A stretch of DNA of 64,000 nucleotides from Micromonospora rhizosphaerae (GTDB lineage: Bacteria; Actinomycetota; Actinomycetes; Mycobacteriales; Micromonosporaceae). Where the stretch lies: positions 2,294,001-2,358,000 of the forward strand of contig NZ_FMHV01000002.1 in the NCBI RefSeq assembly GCF_900091465.1. Direction: 5' to 3'. The translations under genes were made by a program, and so were the position numbers. Position 1 is the stretch's first letter, and each line of letters begins with the position of its first letter. A model generated the notes under the pieces. That model did not search any database, was not told the DNA's origin, and was given only the letters and a program-made list of their open reading frames with translations. Positions 16,501 to 26,058 of this stretch are shown one piece after another.

Positions 16501-19500
16501 GTGCATCTCAAGAGCCTGACGGTGAAGGGTTTCAAGTCCTTCGCCTCCGCGACCACGCTGAAGCTGGAGCCGGGGATCACCTGCGTGGTCGGCCCGAACG
16601 GCTCCGGCAAGTCCAACGTCGTCGACGCCATCGCCTGGGTGCTCGGCGAGCAGGGCGCCAAGGCGCTGCGCGGCGGCAAGATGGAGGACGTCATCTTCGC
16701 CGGCACCGCCGGACGGGCGCCCCTGGGCCGGGCCGAGGTCACCCTCACCATCGACAACACCGACGGCGCGCTGCCGATCGAGTACACCGAGGTCTCCATC
16801 ACCCGCCGGATGTTCCGCTCCGGCGAGAGCGAGTACGAGATCAACGGCGACTCCTGCCGCCTGCTCGACATCCAGGAGCTGCTCTCGGACTCCGGCATCG
16901 GCCGGGAGATGCACATCATCGTCGGCCAGGGGCGGCTCGACGGCATGCTGCACGCGAAGCCGGAGGACCGGCGGGCGTTCATCGAGGAGGCGGCCGGCGT
17001 CCTCAAGCACCGCAAGCGCAAGGAGAAGGCGCTGCGGAAGCTCGACGCGATGCAGACCAACCTCAACCGGCTCACCGACCTCACCGCCGAGCTGCGCCGC
17101 CAGCTCAAGCCGCTGGGCCGGCAGGCGGAGGTGGCCCGCCGGGCGGCCGCGATCCAGGCCAACCTGCGCGACGCCCGGCTGCGGCTGCTCGCCGACGACC
17201 TGTCCACCCTGCGCACCACACTCGACAAGGAGATCGCCGACGAGACCGCCCTGCGCGAGCGGCGTGAGCAGGTCGAGGCGGAGCACACCGAGGTGCAGGC
17301 CCGGCTCGGCGAGCTGGAGGCCGCCCTCGCGGAGGACGCGCCGCTGCTCGCGGCCGCCCAGGACACCTGGTACAAGCTCTCCGCCCTCCAGGAGCGGTTC
17401 CGCTCCATCGAGCAGCTTGCCCGCGAGCGGCTGCGCCACCTCAGCGCCACCCCGGACAACGAGCGCCCCGGTCGCGACCCCGACCAGTTGGAGGCCGAGT
17501 CGCAGCGGGTCCGCGAGCAGGAGGAGGAGCTGCGCGCCGCGCTGACCGAGGACCAGATCCGGCTGGCCGAGGCCGTCGAGCACCGGCAGGAGCTGGAACG
17601 GCAGCTCGCCGCCGCCGAGCGTGAGCTGGTCGCGGCCGCCAAGGCGATCGCCGACCGGCGGGAGGGGCTGGCCCGGCTGACCGGCCAGGTCAACTCGGCG
17701 CGGGCCCGGACCACCAGCGCCGGCGAGGAGATCGAACGGCTCGCCGCCGCGCACGCCGACGCCATGGCCCGCGCCGAGAAGGCCCAGGCCGATCTGGACG
17801 CGGTGGCCGAGCAGTCCACCGAGGCGGACCGGGACAACGCCGACCTGGATGCCCGGCACGCCGAGGCGGTGGGGGTGCACGAGCGGGCGCAGGCGACCGT
17901 CCGGGGGCTCTCCGACGCCGAGCGGGCCGCCGAGAAGGACGCCGCCACCTGGAAGGCCCGCGAGGAGGCGCTCGCCCTCGGCCTGCGGCGCAAGGACGGC
18001 GCCGGCGCGCTGCTCGCCCGGGCCGACGAGGTGCCCGGCCTGCTCGGCAGCCTGGCCGGTCTGCTCACCGTCGCCCCGGGCCACGAGGCGGCGCTCGCCG
18101 CCGCGCTCGGCGGGCTCGCCGACGCCGTGGCGGTCAGCGGGGTGGACGAGGCCGTCGAGGCGATGCGGCTGCTCAAGATCTCCGACGCCGGGCGAGCCGG
18201 ACTGCTGGTGGGCAGCCCCGCCGGCCCCGGCATGGACGGTCCCGCCGACGCGCTGCGCCCCAAGCTGCCGGCGAACGCCCGCTGGGCGCCCGACCTGGTG
18301 GAGTGCTCGGCCGAGATCCGCCCGGCCGTGCACCGCGCGCTGCGCGATGTGGTGCTGGTCGACGACCTGGCCGCCGCGGCCGAGCTGGTCGCCAGCAACC
18401 CGGAGCTGCGGGCGGTCACCCCGGACGGCGACGTGGTCGGTGCGTACGCGGCGGCCGGTGGATCGGCCAAGGCGCCCAGCTACATCGAGGTGCAGGCGGC
18501 CGTCGAGGAGGCCCGGGCCAACCGGCTCGCCGCCGAGCGGACCAGCGCCGAACTGCGCGAGCAGCTGGTCGAGGCACGCGCCGAGGTCGCCGCGGCCAAG
18601 GAGGCGGTGCAGCACGCCGCCGCCGCCAAGCGGGAGGCGGAGAGCCACCGCAACGCCGCCGCCCGCCGGCTGGCCGAGCTGGGCGCCGCCGCGCGATCGG
18701 CGAAGGCGGAGACCGACCGGCTGGGCGAGTCCCGGGCCCGCGCCGAGGCGGCGCGGGAGCGGGACCTGGCCGCCCTGGCCGAGCTGGAGGAGCGGCTGCG
18801 GCTGGCCGAGGCCACCCCGATCGACGCCGAGCCGTCCACCGAGGAACGCGATCAGCTCGCCGCGATGGTGCCGCAGGCGCGGCAGAACGAGATGGAGGTC
18901 CGGCTCGCGGTGCGTACCGCCGAGGAGCGGGTCGCCTCCATCGCCGGCCGGGCCGACTCGCTGGCGCGGCAGGCCACCGCCGAGCGGGCCGCGCGGGAGC
19001 GCGCGGCGGCCCGGCGGGCGGCGCGGACCCGCGGCGCCACGATCGCCCGGGCCGTGGTCGGCGGCGCCCGCGAGGCGCTCACCCGGCTCACCGCCTCGAT
19101 CGCCGAGGCCGAGGAGCAGCGCGACGCCGTGGCGCGCGAGCGCGCCGCCCGGGAGGCCGAGCTCCAGGAGGTACGCGGCGCGGCCAAGCGCCTCGGCGCC
19201 GAGCTGGAGCGGCTGACCAGCCAGGTGCACCGGGACGAGGTGGCCCGCGCCGAGCAGCGGCTGCGCATCGAGCAGTTGGAGGCGAAGGCCGCCGAGGACT
19301 TCGGCCTCGACGTCGAGACCCTGATCGCCGAGTACGGCCCGACCCAGCCCGTCCCGCCCACCCAGGTGGACATCGCGGCCGCCGAGAAGGACGGCCTGCC
19401 GGTGCCCGAGCCGGTCCGCTACGAGCGGCCGGTGCAGGAGAAGCGCGCCGCCAAGGCGGAGCGTGAGCTGGCCCTGCTCGGCAAGGTCAACCCGCTCGCG

Positions 19501-20112
19501 CTGGAGGAGTTCGCCGCGCTGGAGGAGCGCTACAAGTTCCTCTCCGAGCAGCTGGAGGACCTGAAGGCCACCCGCCGGGACCTCCTCACCGTCGTCAAGG
19601 ACGTGGACGACCGGATCCTGGAGGTCTTCGCCAGCGCGTTCGCCGACACCGCGCGGGAGTTCGAGCAGGTCTTCAGCGTGCTCTTCCCCGGTGGCGAGGG
19701 GCGGCTGGTGCTCACCGACCCGGAGGACCTGCTCACCACCGGCGTCGAGGTCGAGGCCCGGCCGCCCGGCAAGAAGATCAAGCGGCTGTCGCTGCTCTCC
19801 GGCGGTGAGCGTTCGCTGACCGCGGTGGCCATGTTGGTGGCGATCTTCCGCGCGAGGCCGAGCCCGTTCTACATCATGGACGAGGTGGAGGCGGCCCTCG
19901 ACGACGTGAACCTGGGACGGCTGCTCACGCTGCTGGCACAGTTGCGGGAGAAGAGTCAGCTGATCGTCATCACGCACCAGAAGCGGACGATGGAGATCGC
20001 CGACGCCCTCTACGGCGTGACCATGCGCAGCGGGGTCACCCAGGTGATCAGCCAACGGCTCGACCGGGCCGACGACGACGAGCGGCCTGGCCGCGGCGAG
20101 GAGAACGGGTAG
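16501..20112 (+). CDS. smc: Chromosome segregation protein SMC
   Basis: The SMC ATPase of the condensin complex (with ScpA/ScpB), organising and segregating the chromosome. Walker A GPNGSGKS is at residues 31-38; a long first coiled coil leads to the hinge (about 510-650, with GLLGSLAGLLTVAPGHEAALAAALGG), then a returning coil, signature LSGGERSLTAVAM near 1099 and Walker B PFYIMDEVEAALDDVN. Length 1203 is typical. The GTG start is supported by the conserved MHLKSLTVKGFKSF. The HAD gene begins on the last base of its stop codon. Confidence 0.97.
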   Translation: MHLKSLTVKGFKSFASATTLKLEPGITCVVGPNGSGKSNVVDAIAWVLGEQGAKALRGGKMEDVIFAGTAGRAPLGRAEVTLTIDNTDGALPIEYTEVSITRRMFRSGESEYEINGDSCRLLDIQELLSDSGIGREMHIIVGQGRLDGMLHAKPEDRRAFIEEAAGVLKHRKRKEKALRKLDAMQTNLNRLTDLTAELRRQLKPLGRQAEVARRAAAIQANLRDARLRLLADDLSTLRTTLDKEIADETALRERREQVEAEHTEVQARLGELEAALAEDAPLLAAAQDTWYKLSALQERFRSIEQLARERLRHLSATPDNERPGRDPDQLEAESQRVREQEEELRAALTEDQIRLAEAVEHRQELERQLAAAERELVAAAKAIADRREGLARLTGQVNSARARTTSAGEEIERLAAAHADAMARAEKAQADLDAVAEQSTEADRDNADLDARHAEAVGVHERAQATVRGLSDAERAAEKDAATWKAREEALALGLRRKDGAGALLARADEVPGLLGSLAGLLTVAPGHEAALAAALGGLADAVAVSGVDEAVEAMRLLKISDAGRAGLLVGSPAGPGMDGPADALRPKLPANARWAPDLVECSAEIRPAVHRALRDVVLVDDLAAAAELVASNPELRAVTPDGDVVGAYAAAGGSAKAPSYIEVQAAVEEARANRLAAERTSAELREQLVEARAEVAAAKEAVQHAAAAKREAESHRNAAARRLAELGAAARSAKAETDRLGESRARAEAARERDLAALAELEERLRLAEATPIDAEPSTEERDQLAAMVPQARQNEMEVRLAVRTAEERVASIAGRADSLARQATAERAARERAAARRAARTRGATIARAVVGGAREALTRLTASIAEAEEQRDAVARERAAREAELQEVRGAAKRLGAELERLTSQVHRDEVARAEQRLRIEQLEAKAAEDFGLDVETLIAEYGPTQPVPPTQVDIAAAEKDGLPVPEPVRYERPVQEKRAAKAERELALLGKVNPLALEEFAALEERYKFLSEQLEDLKATRRDLLTVVKDVDDRILEVFASAFADTAREFEQVFSVLFPGGEGRLVLTDPEDLLTTGVEVEARPPGKKIKRLSLLSGGERSLTAVAMLVAIFRARPSPFYIMDEVEAALDDVNLGRLLTLLAQLREKSQLIVITHQKRTMEIADALYGVTMRSGVTQVISQRLDRADDDERPGRGEENG

Positions 20113-20732
20113 TGGCTCGGGAACGCGCGACGGCGCTCCTGATGGACTTCGACGGCGTGCTGCGCCAGTGGGACCCGGCGGTGGCCGCCGGGGTCGAGCG
20201 CGAGTACGGGCTCTCCGAGGGCGTCCTCGGCGAGATCGCCATGCAGTGGGGCCGGCTGCAGCCGGTGCTGACCGGCCAGGTGAGCCATGCCGAGTGGGTG
20301 ACCAGCGTGGCGGATGCCCTGACCCCGTCGCTCGGCAGCCCCGAGCGGGCCCGCGCCGCGGTGGAGGAGTGGCAGCGCTACCGGGGCGAGGTCGACGTCG
20401 AGGTGCTGGCCTTCATCCGCCAGGTCCGCGCGGCCGGCGTGCGGGTCGGCCTGGGCACGAACGCCACCGACCTGCTCGACGCCGATCTGGCTTCGCTCGG
20501 CCTGACCGACGAGTTCGACGTGGTGGTCAACTCCGCGGTCGTCGGCGTGCACAAGCCGGCCCCCGAGTACTTCCAGGCGGCCTGCGAGGCGCTGGAGACC
20601 TCGCCCTCGCGGGTGCTCTTCGTCGACGACGAGGACCGGGCGGTCTCCGGCGCCCGTGCCGCCGGCCTGTCCGCGCACCGCTGGGGTGGGCCGAGCGACC
20701 TGCGCTATCTGCGGGCGGCGCTGGCGTACTGA
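20112..20732 (+). CDS. HAD-superfamily hydrolase
   Basis: A 206-residue HAD hydrolase with motif I MDFDGVLRQW (nucleophile Asp and acid/base Asp), motif II LGLGTNAT, motif III lysine in HKPAPEYF and motif IV FVDDEDRAVSGARAAG. Substrate cannot be deduced. GTG 20112 overlaps the smc stop by one base, so it is translationally coupled to smc. Confidence 0.88.
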   Translation: MARERATALLMDFDGVLRQWDPAVAAGVEREYGLSEGVLGEIAMQWGRLQPVLTGQVSHAEWVTSVADALTPSLGSPERARAAVEEWQRYRGEVDVEVLAFIRQVRAAGVRVGLGTNATDLLDADLASLGLTDEFDVVVNSAVVGVHKPAPEYFQAACEALETSPSRVLFVDDEDRAVSGARAAGLSAHRWGGPSDLRYLRAALAY

Positions 20733-20748
20733 CGGGATCAACGCGGCC

Positions 20749-21279
20749 TCAGTCGCCGGTGACGCCGTCGATGCGCTCGCGGATCAGGTCGGCATGGCCG
20801 TTGTGCCGGGCGTACTCCTCGATCATGTGCACGTAGACCCACCGGACGTTGATCTCGTCGCTGCCGCCGTCCCGGCGACGGCGCGTGAACGTCTGGTCAA
20901 GCGAGAGGCCGGCGGCGGCCTTCCGGGCGGCCTCGACCTCGGCGACGAAGGTGGCGAAGTCGCCCTCCGCGTCGGCGTTGGCGACGGCGTTGAAGTCCGC
21001 GTCCGGGTCCTCATCCGTGCCGTAGATGCCGCCGATATCCTGGCCGGCGGCTCGGATCCGGAACCACCAGCGCTCCACGTCGGCCATGTGCCGGACGAGG
21101 CCGAGCAGAGTGAGCCCGGACGGCTCGACGCTCGGCGTCCTCAACTGCTCGGAGGTCAGGCCCGCGCACTTGAGTAGCAGGGTGTCGCGGTGGTAGTCGA
21201 GCCAGCCTTCGAGCATGGTGCGCTCGTCGCCGACGTAGGGCTCGTTCTTCCGGACAATCTCCGGCGCTCTCCAGGTCAT
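20749..21279 (-). CDS. DinB/DUF664-family protein
   Basis: A 176-residue four-helix DinB-fold protein: MLEGWLDYHRDTLLLKCAGL, SGLTLLGLVRHMADVERWWF (first metal-ligand His) and MIEEYARHNGHADLIRERIDG (further His). The fold binds a divalent metal; proteins of this subgroup may be thiol transferases but the substrate is unknown. I chose ATG 21279 (MTWRAPEIV), where homology starts. The frame stays open to ATG 21408, adding 43 residues of unusual Ser/Gly/Ala-rich sequence that is probably leader, downstream of a strong palindrome. Confidence 0.83.
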   Translation of the reverse strand: MTWRAPEIVRKNEPYVGDERTMLEGWLDYHRDTLLLKCAGLTSEQLRTPSVEPSGLTLLGLVRHMADVERWWFRIRAAGQDIGGIYGTDEDPDADFNAVANADAEGDFATFVAEVEAARKAAAGLSLDQTFTRRRRDGGSDEINVRWVYVHMIEEYARHNGHADLIRERIDGVTGD

Positions 21280-21424
21280 CCCGCCATCCTGGCCGTCGAG
21301 TTCGACAGTCGCGACCGGATTAGCGCGAGCCGCTGAGCTGCGCAGTGCCCCGACTGGGCCGGGACACGGGTCGCCGCAGCTCCCGGACGCGGTTGTCCCG
21401 CTGGCCATGAGTTCGTCTCTGACT

Positions 21425-21464
21425 CTTATGACTGTCGGTCATAAACATGACCGACAGTCATAAG
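21425..21464. promoter_or_regulatory. Perfect 18-bp inverted repeat, double TetR-type operator
   Basis: Arms CTTATGACTGTCGGTCAT (21425-21442) and its exact complement (21447-21464) flank AAAC. Each arm is itself a palindrome of the form ATGAC-N5-GTCAT, so two overlapping 15-19 bp sites lie side by side, a pattern common for TetR-family operators. It is upstream of the DinB gene (start 21279, or 21408 by the longer frame). No TetR gene is adjacent; the nearest is at 39241. Confidence 0.7.
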
Positions 21465-21543
21465 GCTCGGAATGATGTGGCTGTCCGAGGCCAACGGCAG
21501 GCAAGCCAGAGTCGAGGACGAGCCTGCTGGCCGCCGGCCGCGC

Positions 21544-22041
21544 TCAGGGCACCACGACGACCGGCCAGCGGCCGGTGCGGACCAGGCGGGTGGCGACCGA
21601 GCCGACCAGCCGGTGCCCGGCCTGCTCGGACGACCCCACCACCACCAGGTCGGCCCGGGTCTCGTCGGCCGCCTTGCAGAGCTCGGTGTAGGCGTCCCCG
21701 CGTCGGCACAGGAAGGTCACCGGCACCGCCAGCTCCTCGGCTCCCCGACGGCACTCAGCCCGCAGCTCGGCGGCGAGCTCGTCGTGGGTCTGCTGGACGG
21801 CCCCGGCCACCACACCCGACATGATCCCGGTGTAGGCGGCCGGGGAGCTGACGAAGACCACCACCAGGCCGGCGCCCTGCCGGCGGGCCAGCCCGGCGGC
21901 GTACGCGGCGGCGCGGAGCGAGGTACGGGTGCCGTCCACCCCCACCAGCACCACCCGGGGCCCGTCGGTGCCCCGCTCGTACGGCAGCAGGCGGGCCCGA
22001 GGGCCGTAGTCCTCGCGGTCCAGTGGTGTTCCGACGCTCAT
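21544..22041 (-). CDS. Universal stress protein (UspA family)
   Basis: A 165-residue single-domain Usp: VVLVGVDGTRTSLRAAAYAAGLA at the N-terminal strand, then VVVGSSEQAGHRLVGSVATRLVRTGRWPVVVVP, matching the ATP-binding G-2x-G-9x-G-S/T loop in modified form. ATG 22041 (MSVGTPLD) is preferred to the 18-codon longer frame. It follows the MFS gene by 13 nt and probably belongs to its transcript. Confidence 0.88.
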   Translation of the reverse strand: MSVGTPLDREDYGPRARLLPYERGTDGPRVVLVGVDGTRTSLRAAAYAAGLARRQGAGLVVVFVSSPAAYTGIMSGVVAGAVQQTHDELAAELRAECRRGAEELAVPVTFLCRRGDAYTELCKAADETRADLVVVGSSEQAGHRLVGSVATRLVRTGRWPVVVVP

Positions 22042-22054
22042 GCCATCACCTCGC

Positions 22055-23674
22055 TCAGTCGTGGATACCGGTCCGGACCACGGCGGTCCCGCCACCGGTG
22101 GCCACCGTTGACTCCCGTTCGACCTCGGCGGCGAGCTGGTCGCCGGTGTGCCGCCGCAGCGGCACCTCCTTGATGAAGCAGACCGCGATCAGCGCGATCA
22201 GCCCGAACGGGGCGGCGGCCAGGAAGATGTCGCCGGCGCCGTGGCCGTACGCGGACTCCACCACCGCCCGGATCGGGGCGGGCAGGGTGTGCACGTCCGG
22301 CAGGGTCCCGCCGCTACCCGAGCTGGACGCCTTGATGCCCAGGCCGGCCAGCCCGTCGGCGATGTAGTCCTTGACCTTGTGGCCGAGCACCGCGCCGAGC
22401 GCGCTCACGCCGATCGCGCCGCCGAGGCTGCGGAAGAAGGCGACCACCGAGCTGGCCGCGCCGAGCTCGTGCGCGCCGACGGTGTTCTGCACGGCCAGCA
22501 CCAGGTTCTGCATGGTCATGCCCACGCCGATGCCGATCAGCGCCATGAAGATGCTGAGCCGCCAGTACGGGGTGTCCGCGCGGAGCGTGCCCATCAGCGC
22601 GAAGCCGACGGTGAGCAGGGCCGAGCCGGCGACCAGGTAGCGCTTCCAGCGGCCGGTGTTGGTGATGATCCGGCCGACGACCGTGGAGGAGACCAGGAGG
22701 CCGAGGATCATCGGCAGGGTCATCAGGCCGGACATGGTCGGGCTCACACCGCGGCTGATCTGGAAGTACTGGCCGAGAAAGACCGAGGCGCCGAACATGC
22801 CCACGCCGACCGCGATGCTGGCCAGCACGGCAAGGGTGATGGTGCGGTTACGGAACAGCCGCGGTGGGATGACCGGCTCGCCGGCCCGGGTCTCGACGCG
22901 GACCGCGAGGGCGCCGAGCAGCAGCGCGCCGGCCACCATGACCGCGCTCTGCCAGGACATCCAGTCGTACTTGTCGCCGGCGAGGGAGACCCAGATCAGC
23001 AGCACCGAGACGGCCGCGGTGATCAGGGTGGCGCCCCACCAGTCGATCTTCACCGCGCGCTTGACCACGGGCAGGTGCAGGGTCTTCTGGAGCACGATCA
23101 GGGCGAGGATCGCGAACGGCACCCCGACGTAGAAGCACCAGCGCCAGCCGAGCCAGTCGGTGTCGACGATGACGCCGCCGATCAGCGGGCCGCCGATGGT
23201 GCCGACCGCCATCACCGCCCCGAGGTAGCCGCTGTAGCGGCCCCGCTCCCGCGGAGCGATCATCGTCGCCATGATCACCTGGGCGAGGGCGGTGAGACCG
23301 CCGGCGCCGACGCCCTGGAGCACCCGGCAGGCGATGAGCTGCCCGGTGGACTGGGAGAGCCCGGCCAGCACCGAGCCCAGCACGAAGGTTGCCAGGGCGA
23401 GCTGGACCAGGATCTTCTTGCTGGTCAGGTCGGCGAGCTTGCCCCAGACCGGGGTGGTCGCGGTGGTCGCCAGCAGCGACGAGGTGACCACCCAGGTGTA
23501 CGCGGACTGGCCGCCGTGCAGCTCGGTGATGATCCGGGGCAGCGCGTTCGAGACGACCGTGCCGGAGAGGATCGCGACGAACATGCCCAGCAGCAGGCCG
23601 GAGAGCGCCTCCAGGATCTGCCGGTGGCTCATGTCGACGCCGGTCGCCCGACTGGGCGCTGTCGCCTGGGTCAT
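22055..23674 (-). CDS. MFS drug transporter, DHA2 (EmrB/QacA) family
   Basis: A 539-residue, 14-helix proton-driven multidrug exporter. The first helix is LSGLLLGMFVAILSGTVVSNALP, followed by motif A-like GKLADLTSKKILVQ and the DHA2 motif C region in helix 5 (SGYLGAVMAVGTIGGPLIGG). ATG 23674 was selected because an AGGCAC/GGAGG-type site lies just upstream; the frame remains open but without membrane content to 24070. It follows a MarR gene on the same strand, separated by 110 nt containing two operator-like palindromes. Confidence 0.93.
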   Translation of the reverse strand: MTQATAPSRATGVDMSHRQILEALSGLLLGMFVAILSGTVVSNALPRIITELHGGQSAYTWVVTSSLLATTATTPVWGKLADLTSKKILVQLALATFVLGSVLAGLSQSTGQLIACRVLQGVGAGGLTALAQVIMATMIAPRERGRYSGYLGAVMAVGTIGGPLIGGVIVDTDWLGWRWCFYVGVPFAILALIVLQKTLHLPVVKRAVKIDWWGATLITAAVSVLLIWVSLAGDKYDWMSWQSAVMVAGALLLGALAVRVETRAGEPVIPPRLFRNRTITLAVLASIAVGVGMFGASVFLGQYFQISRGVSPTMSGLMTLPMILGLLVSSTVVGRIITNTGRWKRYLVAGSALLTVGFALMGTLRADTPYWRLSIFMALIGIGVGMTMQNLVLAVQNTVGAHELGAASSVVAFFRSLGGAIGVSALGAVLGHKVKDYIADGLAGLGIKASSSGSGGTLPDVHTLPAPIRAVVESAYGHGAGDIFLAAAPFGLIALIAVCFIKEVPLRRHTGDQLAAEVERESTVATGGGTAVVRTGIHD

Positions 23675-23704
23675 CGTGGGGTGCCTCCGGGGAGAAGAAA
23701 GATG

Positions 23705-23747
23705 GGTTGCCGCAGGCAACCGTAGGGCTTTGTTGCCTAAAGCAACA
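23705..23747 (-). promoter_or_regulatory. Pair of MarR-type operators before the DHA2 exporter
   Basis: Two palindromes with the same half-site: GGTTGCC-GCA-GGCAACC (23705-23721) and TGTTGC-CTAAA-GCAACA (23731-23747). They lie 31-73 nt upstream of the exporter start and downstream of the marR stop, so they probably bind the MarR product to control the exporter. The shared half-site is GTTGC. Confidence 0.72.
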
Positions 23748-23784
23748 ACATCGCGTGGCGGAGATCTATTCCGTCCCGGGTGGC

Positions 23785-24222
23785 TCAGAAGGTCTCGTTG
23801 AACCGGTGCAGCAGACGGGCGAAGTCCGCCACGTCCTGCTTCGGCCAGCTCTCCAGTGTGCGGAGGATCGGGCCGAGCCGGGCGGCGCGCGCCGCGTCGA
23901 AGCGGCGGATGCCCTCCTCGGTGAGGCTGAGCTGGGCCGCCCGCCGGTCGGTCGGGTCCGGGTCGCGGCGGACCAGCCCGAGCGTCTCCAGCCCGTGGAT
24001 CTGCCGGCTGAGCGTGCCCTTGCCGATGCCCAGCCGGGCGGCCAACTCGGTGAGCCGGACCGACCCGCACCGGCGCAGCCAGAGCAGCAGCCCGTACGTG
24101 TTCGGCTCCAGGTTGGGGTGCACCTCGCGGGCGATCTCCCAGGAGAGCGCCCGACCGCGCCGCAGCAGCGCGGTCAGCTCGTGCTCCACCTCGCGCACGG
24201 TCTCCGGCAGCTGCTGATCCAC
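23785..24222 (-). CDS. MarR-family transcriptional regulator
   Basis: A 145-residue winged-helix regulator: helix-turn-helix LTELAARLGIGKGTLSRQIHGLETLGL, wing RDPDPTDRRAAQLSLTEEG, and flanking dimerisation helices. It is transcribed toward the DHA2 exporter. Likely a ligand-responsive repressor of that exporter; the ligand is unknown. Confidence 0.92.
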   Translation of the reverse strand: MDQQLPETVREVEHELTALLRRGRALSWEIAREVHPNLEPNTYGLLLWLRRCGSVRLTELAARLGIGKGTLSRQIHGLETLGLVRRDPDPTDRRAAQLSLTEEGIRRFDAARAARLGPILRTLESWPKQDVADFARLLHRFNETF

Positions 24223-24236
24223 GGGAGAAAGCGTAC

Positions 24237-25949
24237 TCAGGCGGCGTCCGTGAGCCGGTGCTGCGCCACCGGACGGAGATGACCGTCGTCGGTGGTCCCC
24301 TCGATCACCACGTCGGCCGACCGGCCCCGGTGGGTCAGCGTGGCCACCGCGTTGCCGAAGTACGGCCCGGCCAGCTTCCGCCAGCGCACCGCCGGCCCGC
24401 GTACCCCGGCCGAGCGGGCCAGGGCCCGGGTGGCCGCCGCCGGCCCGGGCGACCAGCCCAGCTTCATCAGCGGGCGCATCCCGGCCGGCACCTGGTTGTG
24501 GATCGGGGAGCAGGTCAGCTGGTGCACCGGCGTGCGGACGGTCGAGTCCGCGAACCGGGCCCGGGCCACGTACGAGTGGTGCACGTCACCGGAGAGCACG
24601 CTGATCGACGCCGGTGGCGCGTACGCCGGCCCGGCGCCGACCCGGTCCCCGGAGCGGCCCGGCGTGCCGCTGCCGATCCGGGCGAAGAGCTCGCCGAGCG
24701 CCTCGAAGGAGCGACCGAACGACGCCCAGTGCTCCAGGTCGCACGCCCGCCGGATCCGCTCGGAGACCTTCCCCAGCCAGGGCCGGCGGGAGTCGACGAG
24801 CCGCTCGTTCCAGGCTTCCACGTGGTGGATGCCCGGCGGCAGCAGCCAGGGCAGCGAGCTACCGACCACCAGATGGTCGTAGACGCCGTGCGCGCGGTCG
24901 ACGAACCAGGACCACTCACCGGGCGGCAGCATCGCCCGGTTGCCCGCCTCGAGCACCCGGCTGGACCGGTTGTCCAGCATGACGAGGCGGGTCCGGCCCA
25001 GGTCGAGGGCGTAGCTCCACTGGTACTGCACCGCCCGCCAGCGCTCGGTGTCGTGTGCGAGGTCGGCCTCCTTGTCGACCCGCTCGCCGAACTCCCGCAG
25101 CACCCCGGTGGCGTCCTCGGCGGCGGCCACCTTGGCGTAGACCGGGTCGGCGGCGATCTCGTCCGGGGAGAGGTTGCCCAGGTGCTGGTAGACCCAGTAC
25201 GAGGCGAGGCCGCTGCGGATCCGCTCCGCCCACCACGGCTGCTCGCGCATGTCCGCCCGCCAGGCCGCGGAGGTGTTCCAGTCGTCGATGACCTCGTGGT
25301 CGTCGAAGATCATCACGCTCGGCACGGTGGAGAGCAGCCAGCGGATCTCCGGGTCGCGCCAGGACTCCAGGTAGAGCTTGGTGTACTCGTCGAAGCTGAC
25401 CACCTGGGTCGTCGGGGCGCCCTTCGGCCGGCGCCGGCGCCGCTTGAGCAGCTTGCGCACCGTGGGCGAGGTGATGTCGGCGTACACCTGGTCGCCGAGG
25501 AGCACCAGCAGGTCCGGCGGGGCGGCTGGGTCCGGGTCGGCCATCAGCCGCCGGGCGTACGCGTCGAGCGCGTCCGGCGGCAGCTTCCGGGCGGTGGCGT
25601 GCTGGGTGGTCTCCCGGCACGAGCCGAAGATCAGGGTCACCGGCTGGTCCCGGTCGTCGGCGGCCCGGGTGCGGATCACGCTGGCCGGGAAGCCGCTCTC
25701 CGGCATCGGCCAGGCCACCTCGTCGTCGATCAGCACCTCGTACGTGGTGGCGCTGTCCGGGGTGAGCCCCTCCACCACCACGATCGCGTAGTGGTGGTCG
25801 TACGCGGTGAAGGTCGGCGCGACCCCGGAGGCGCCGTCGGCCGTGCGGACGGTGACCACGGCGGGCCCGCTCGTCTCCACCCAGACGGTCGCCCGCGTGC
25901 CGACGACCCGGCGCAGCAACGGGCCGATGAGCAGGCGGGAACTGGGCAC
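24237..25949 (-). CDS. PhoD-like alkaline phosphatase/phosphodiesterase
   Basis: A 570-residue PhoD-family metallophosphatase. Metal-ligand motifs appear in order: IFGSCRE near residue 109, LLVLLGDQVYAD near 150, and IFDDHEVIDDWN near 214, then SVLSGDVHHSY near 455. An N-terminal Ig-like domain (TRATVWVETSGPAVVTVRT) precedes the catalytic part. No Tat signal is present at the predicted start, unlike Bacillus PhoD, so it may be cytoplasmic. It is divergent from ftsY. Confidence 0.88.
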   Translation of the reverse strand: MPSSRLLIGPLLRRVVGTRATVWVETSGPAVVTVRTADGASGVAPTFTAYDHHYAIVVVEGLTPDSATTYEVLIDDEVAWPMPESGFPASVIRTRAADDRDQPVTLIFGSCRETTQHATARKLPPDALDAYARRLMADPDPAAPPDLLVLLGDQVYADITSPTVRKLLKRRRRRPKGAPTTQVVSFDEYTKLYLESWRDPEIRWLLSTVPSVMIFDDHEVIDDWNTSAAWRADMREQPWWAERIRSGLASYWVYQHLGNLSPDEIAADPVYAKVAAAEDATGVLREFGERVDKEADLAHDTERWRAVQYQWSYALDLGRTRLVMLDNRSSRVLEAGNRAMLPPGEWSWFVDRAHGVYDHLVVGSSLPWLLPPGIHHVEAWNERLVDSRRPWLGKVSERIRRACDLEHWASFGRSFEALGELFARIGSGTPGRSGDRVGAGPAYAPPASISVLSGDVHHSYVARARFADSTVRTPVHQLTCSPIHNQVPAGMRPLMKLGWSPGPAAATRALARSAGVRGPAVRWRKLAGPYFGNAVATLTHRGRSADVVIEGTTDDGHLRPVAQHRLTDAA

Positions 25950-26058
25950 GGGTACCTCCGAGAAGAGCAGCGGCTCACCTTTTCTACCCGGACGGCGGAT
26001 TCGGCACGCCTGGCTGCGGCGAGCCTACCCGCAGCTCGCCGACGTGCGGAGGCGCTGA

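Noticed and set aside
16444..20055. Very long open frames on the minus strand opposite smc (up to 1203 codons) and a second one of 679 codons
   Set aside because: They mirror the smc coding sequence, have extreme Ser/Arg or Gly/Leu composition and no domain; a typical by-product of high GC and codon bias.
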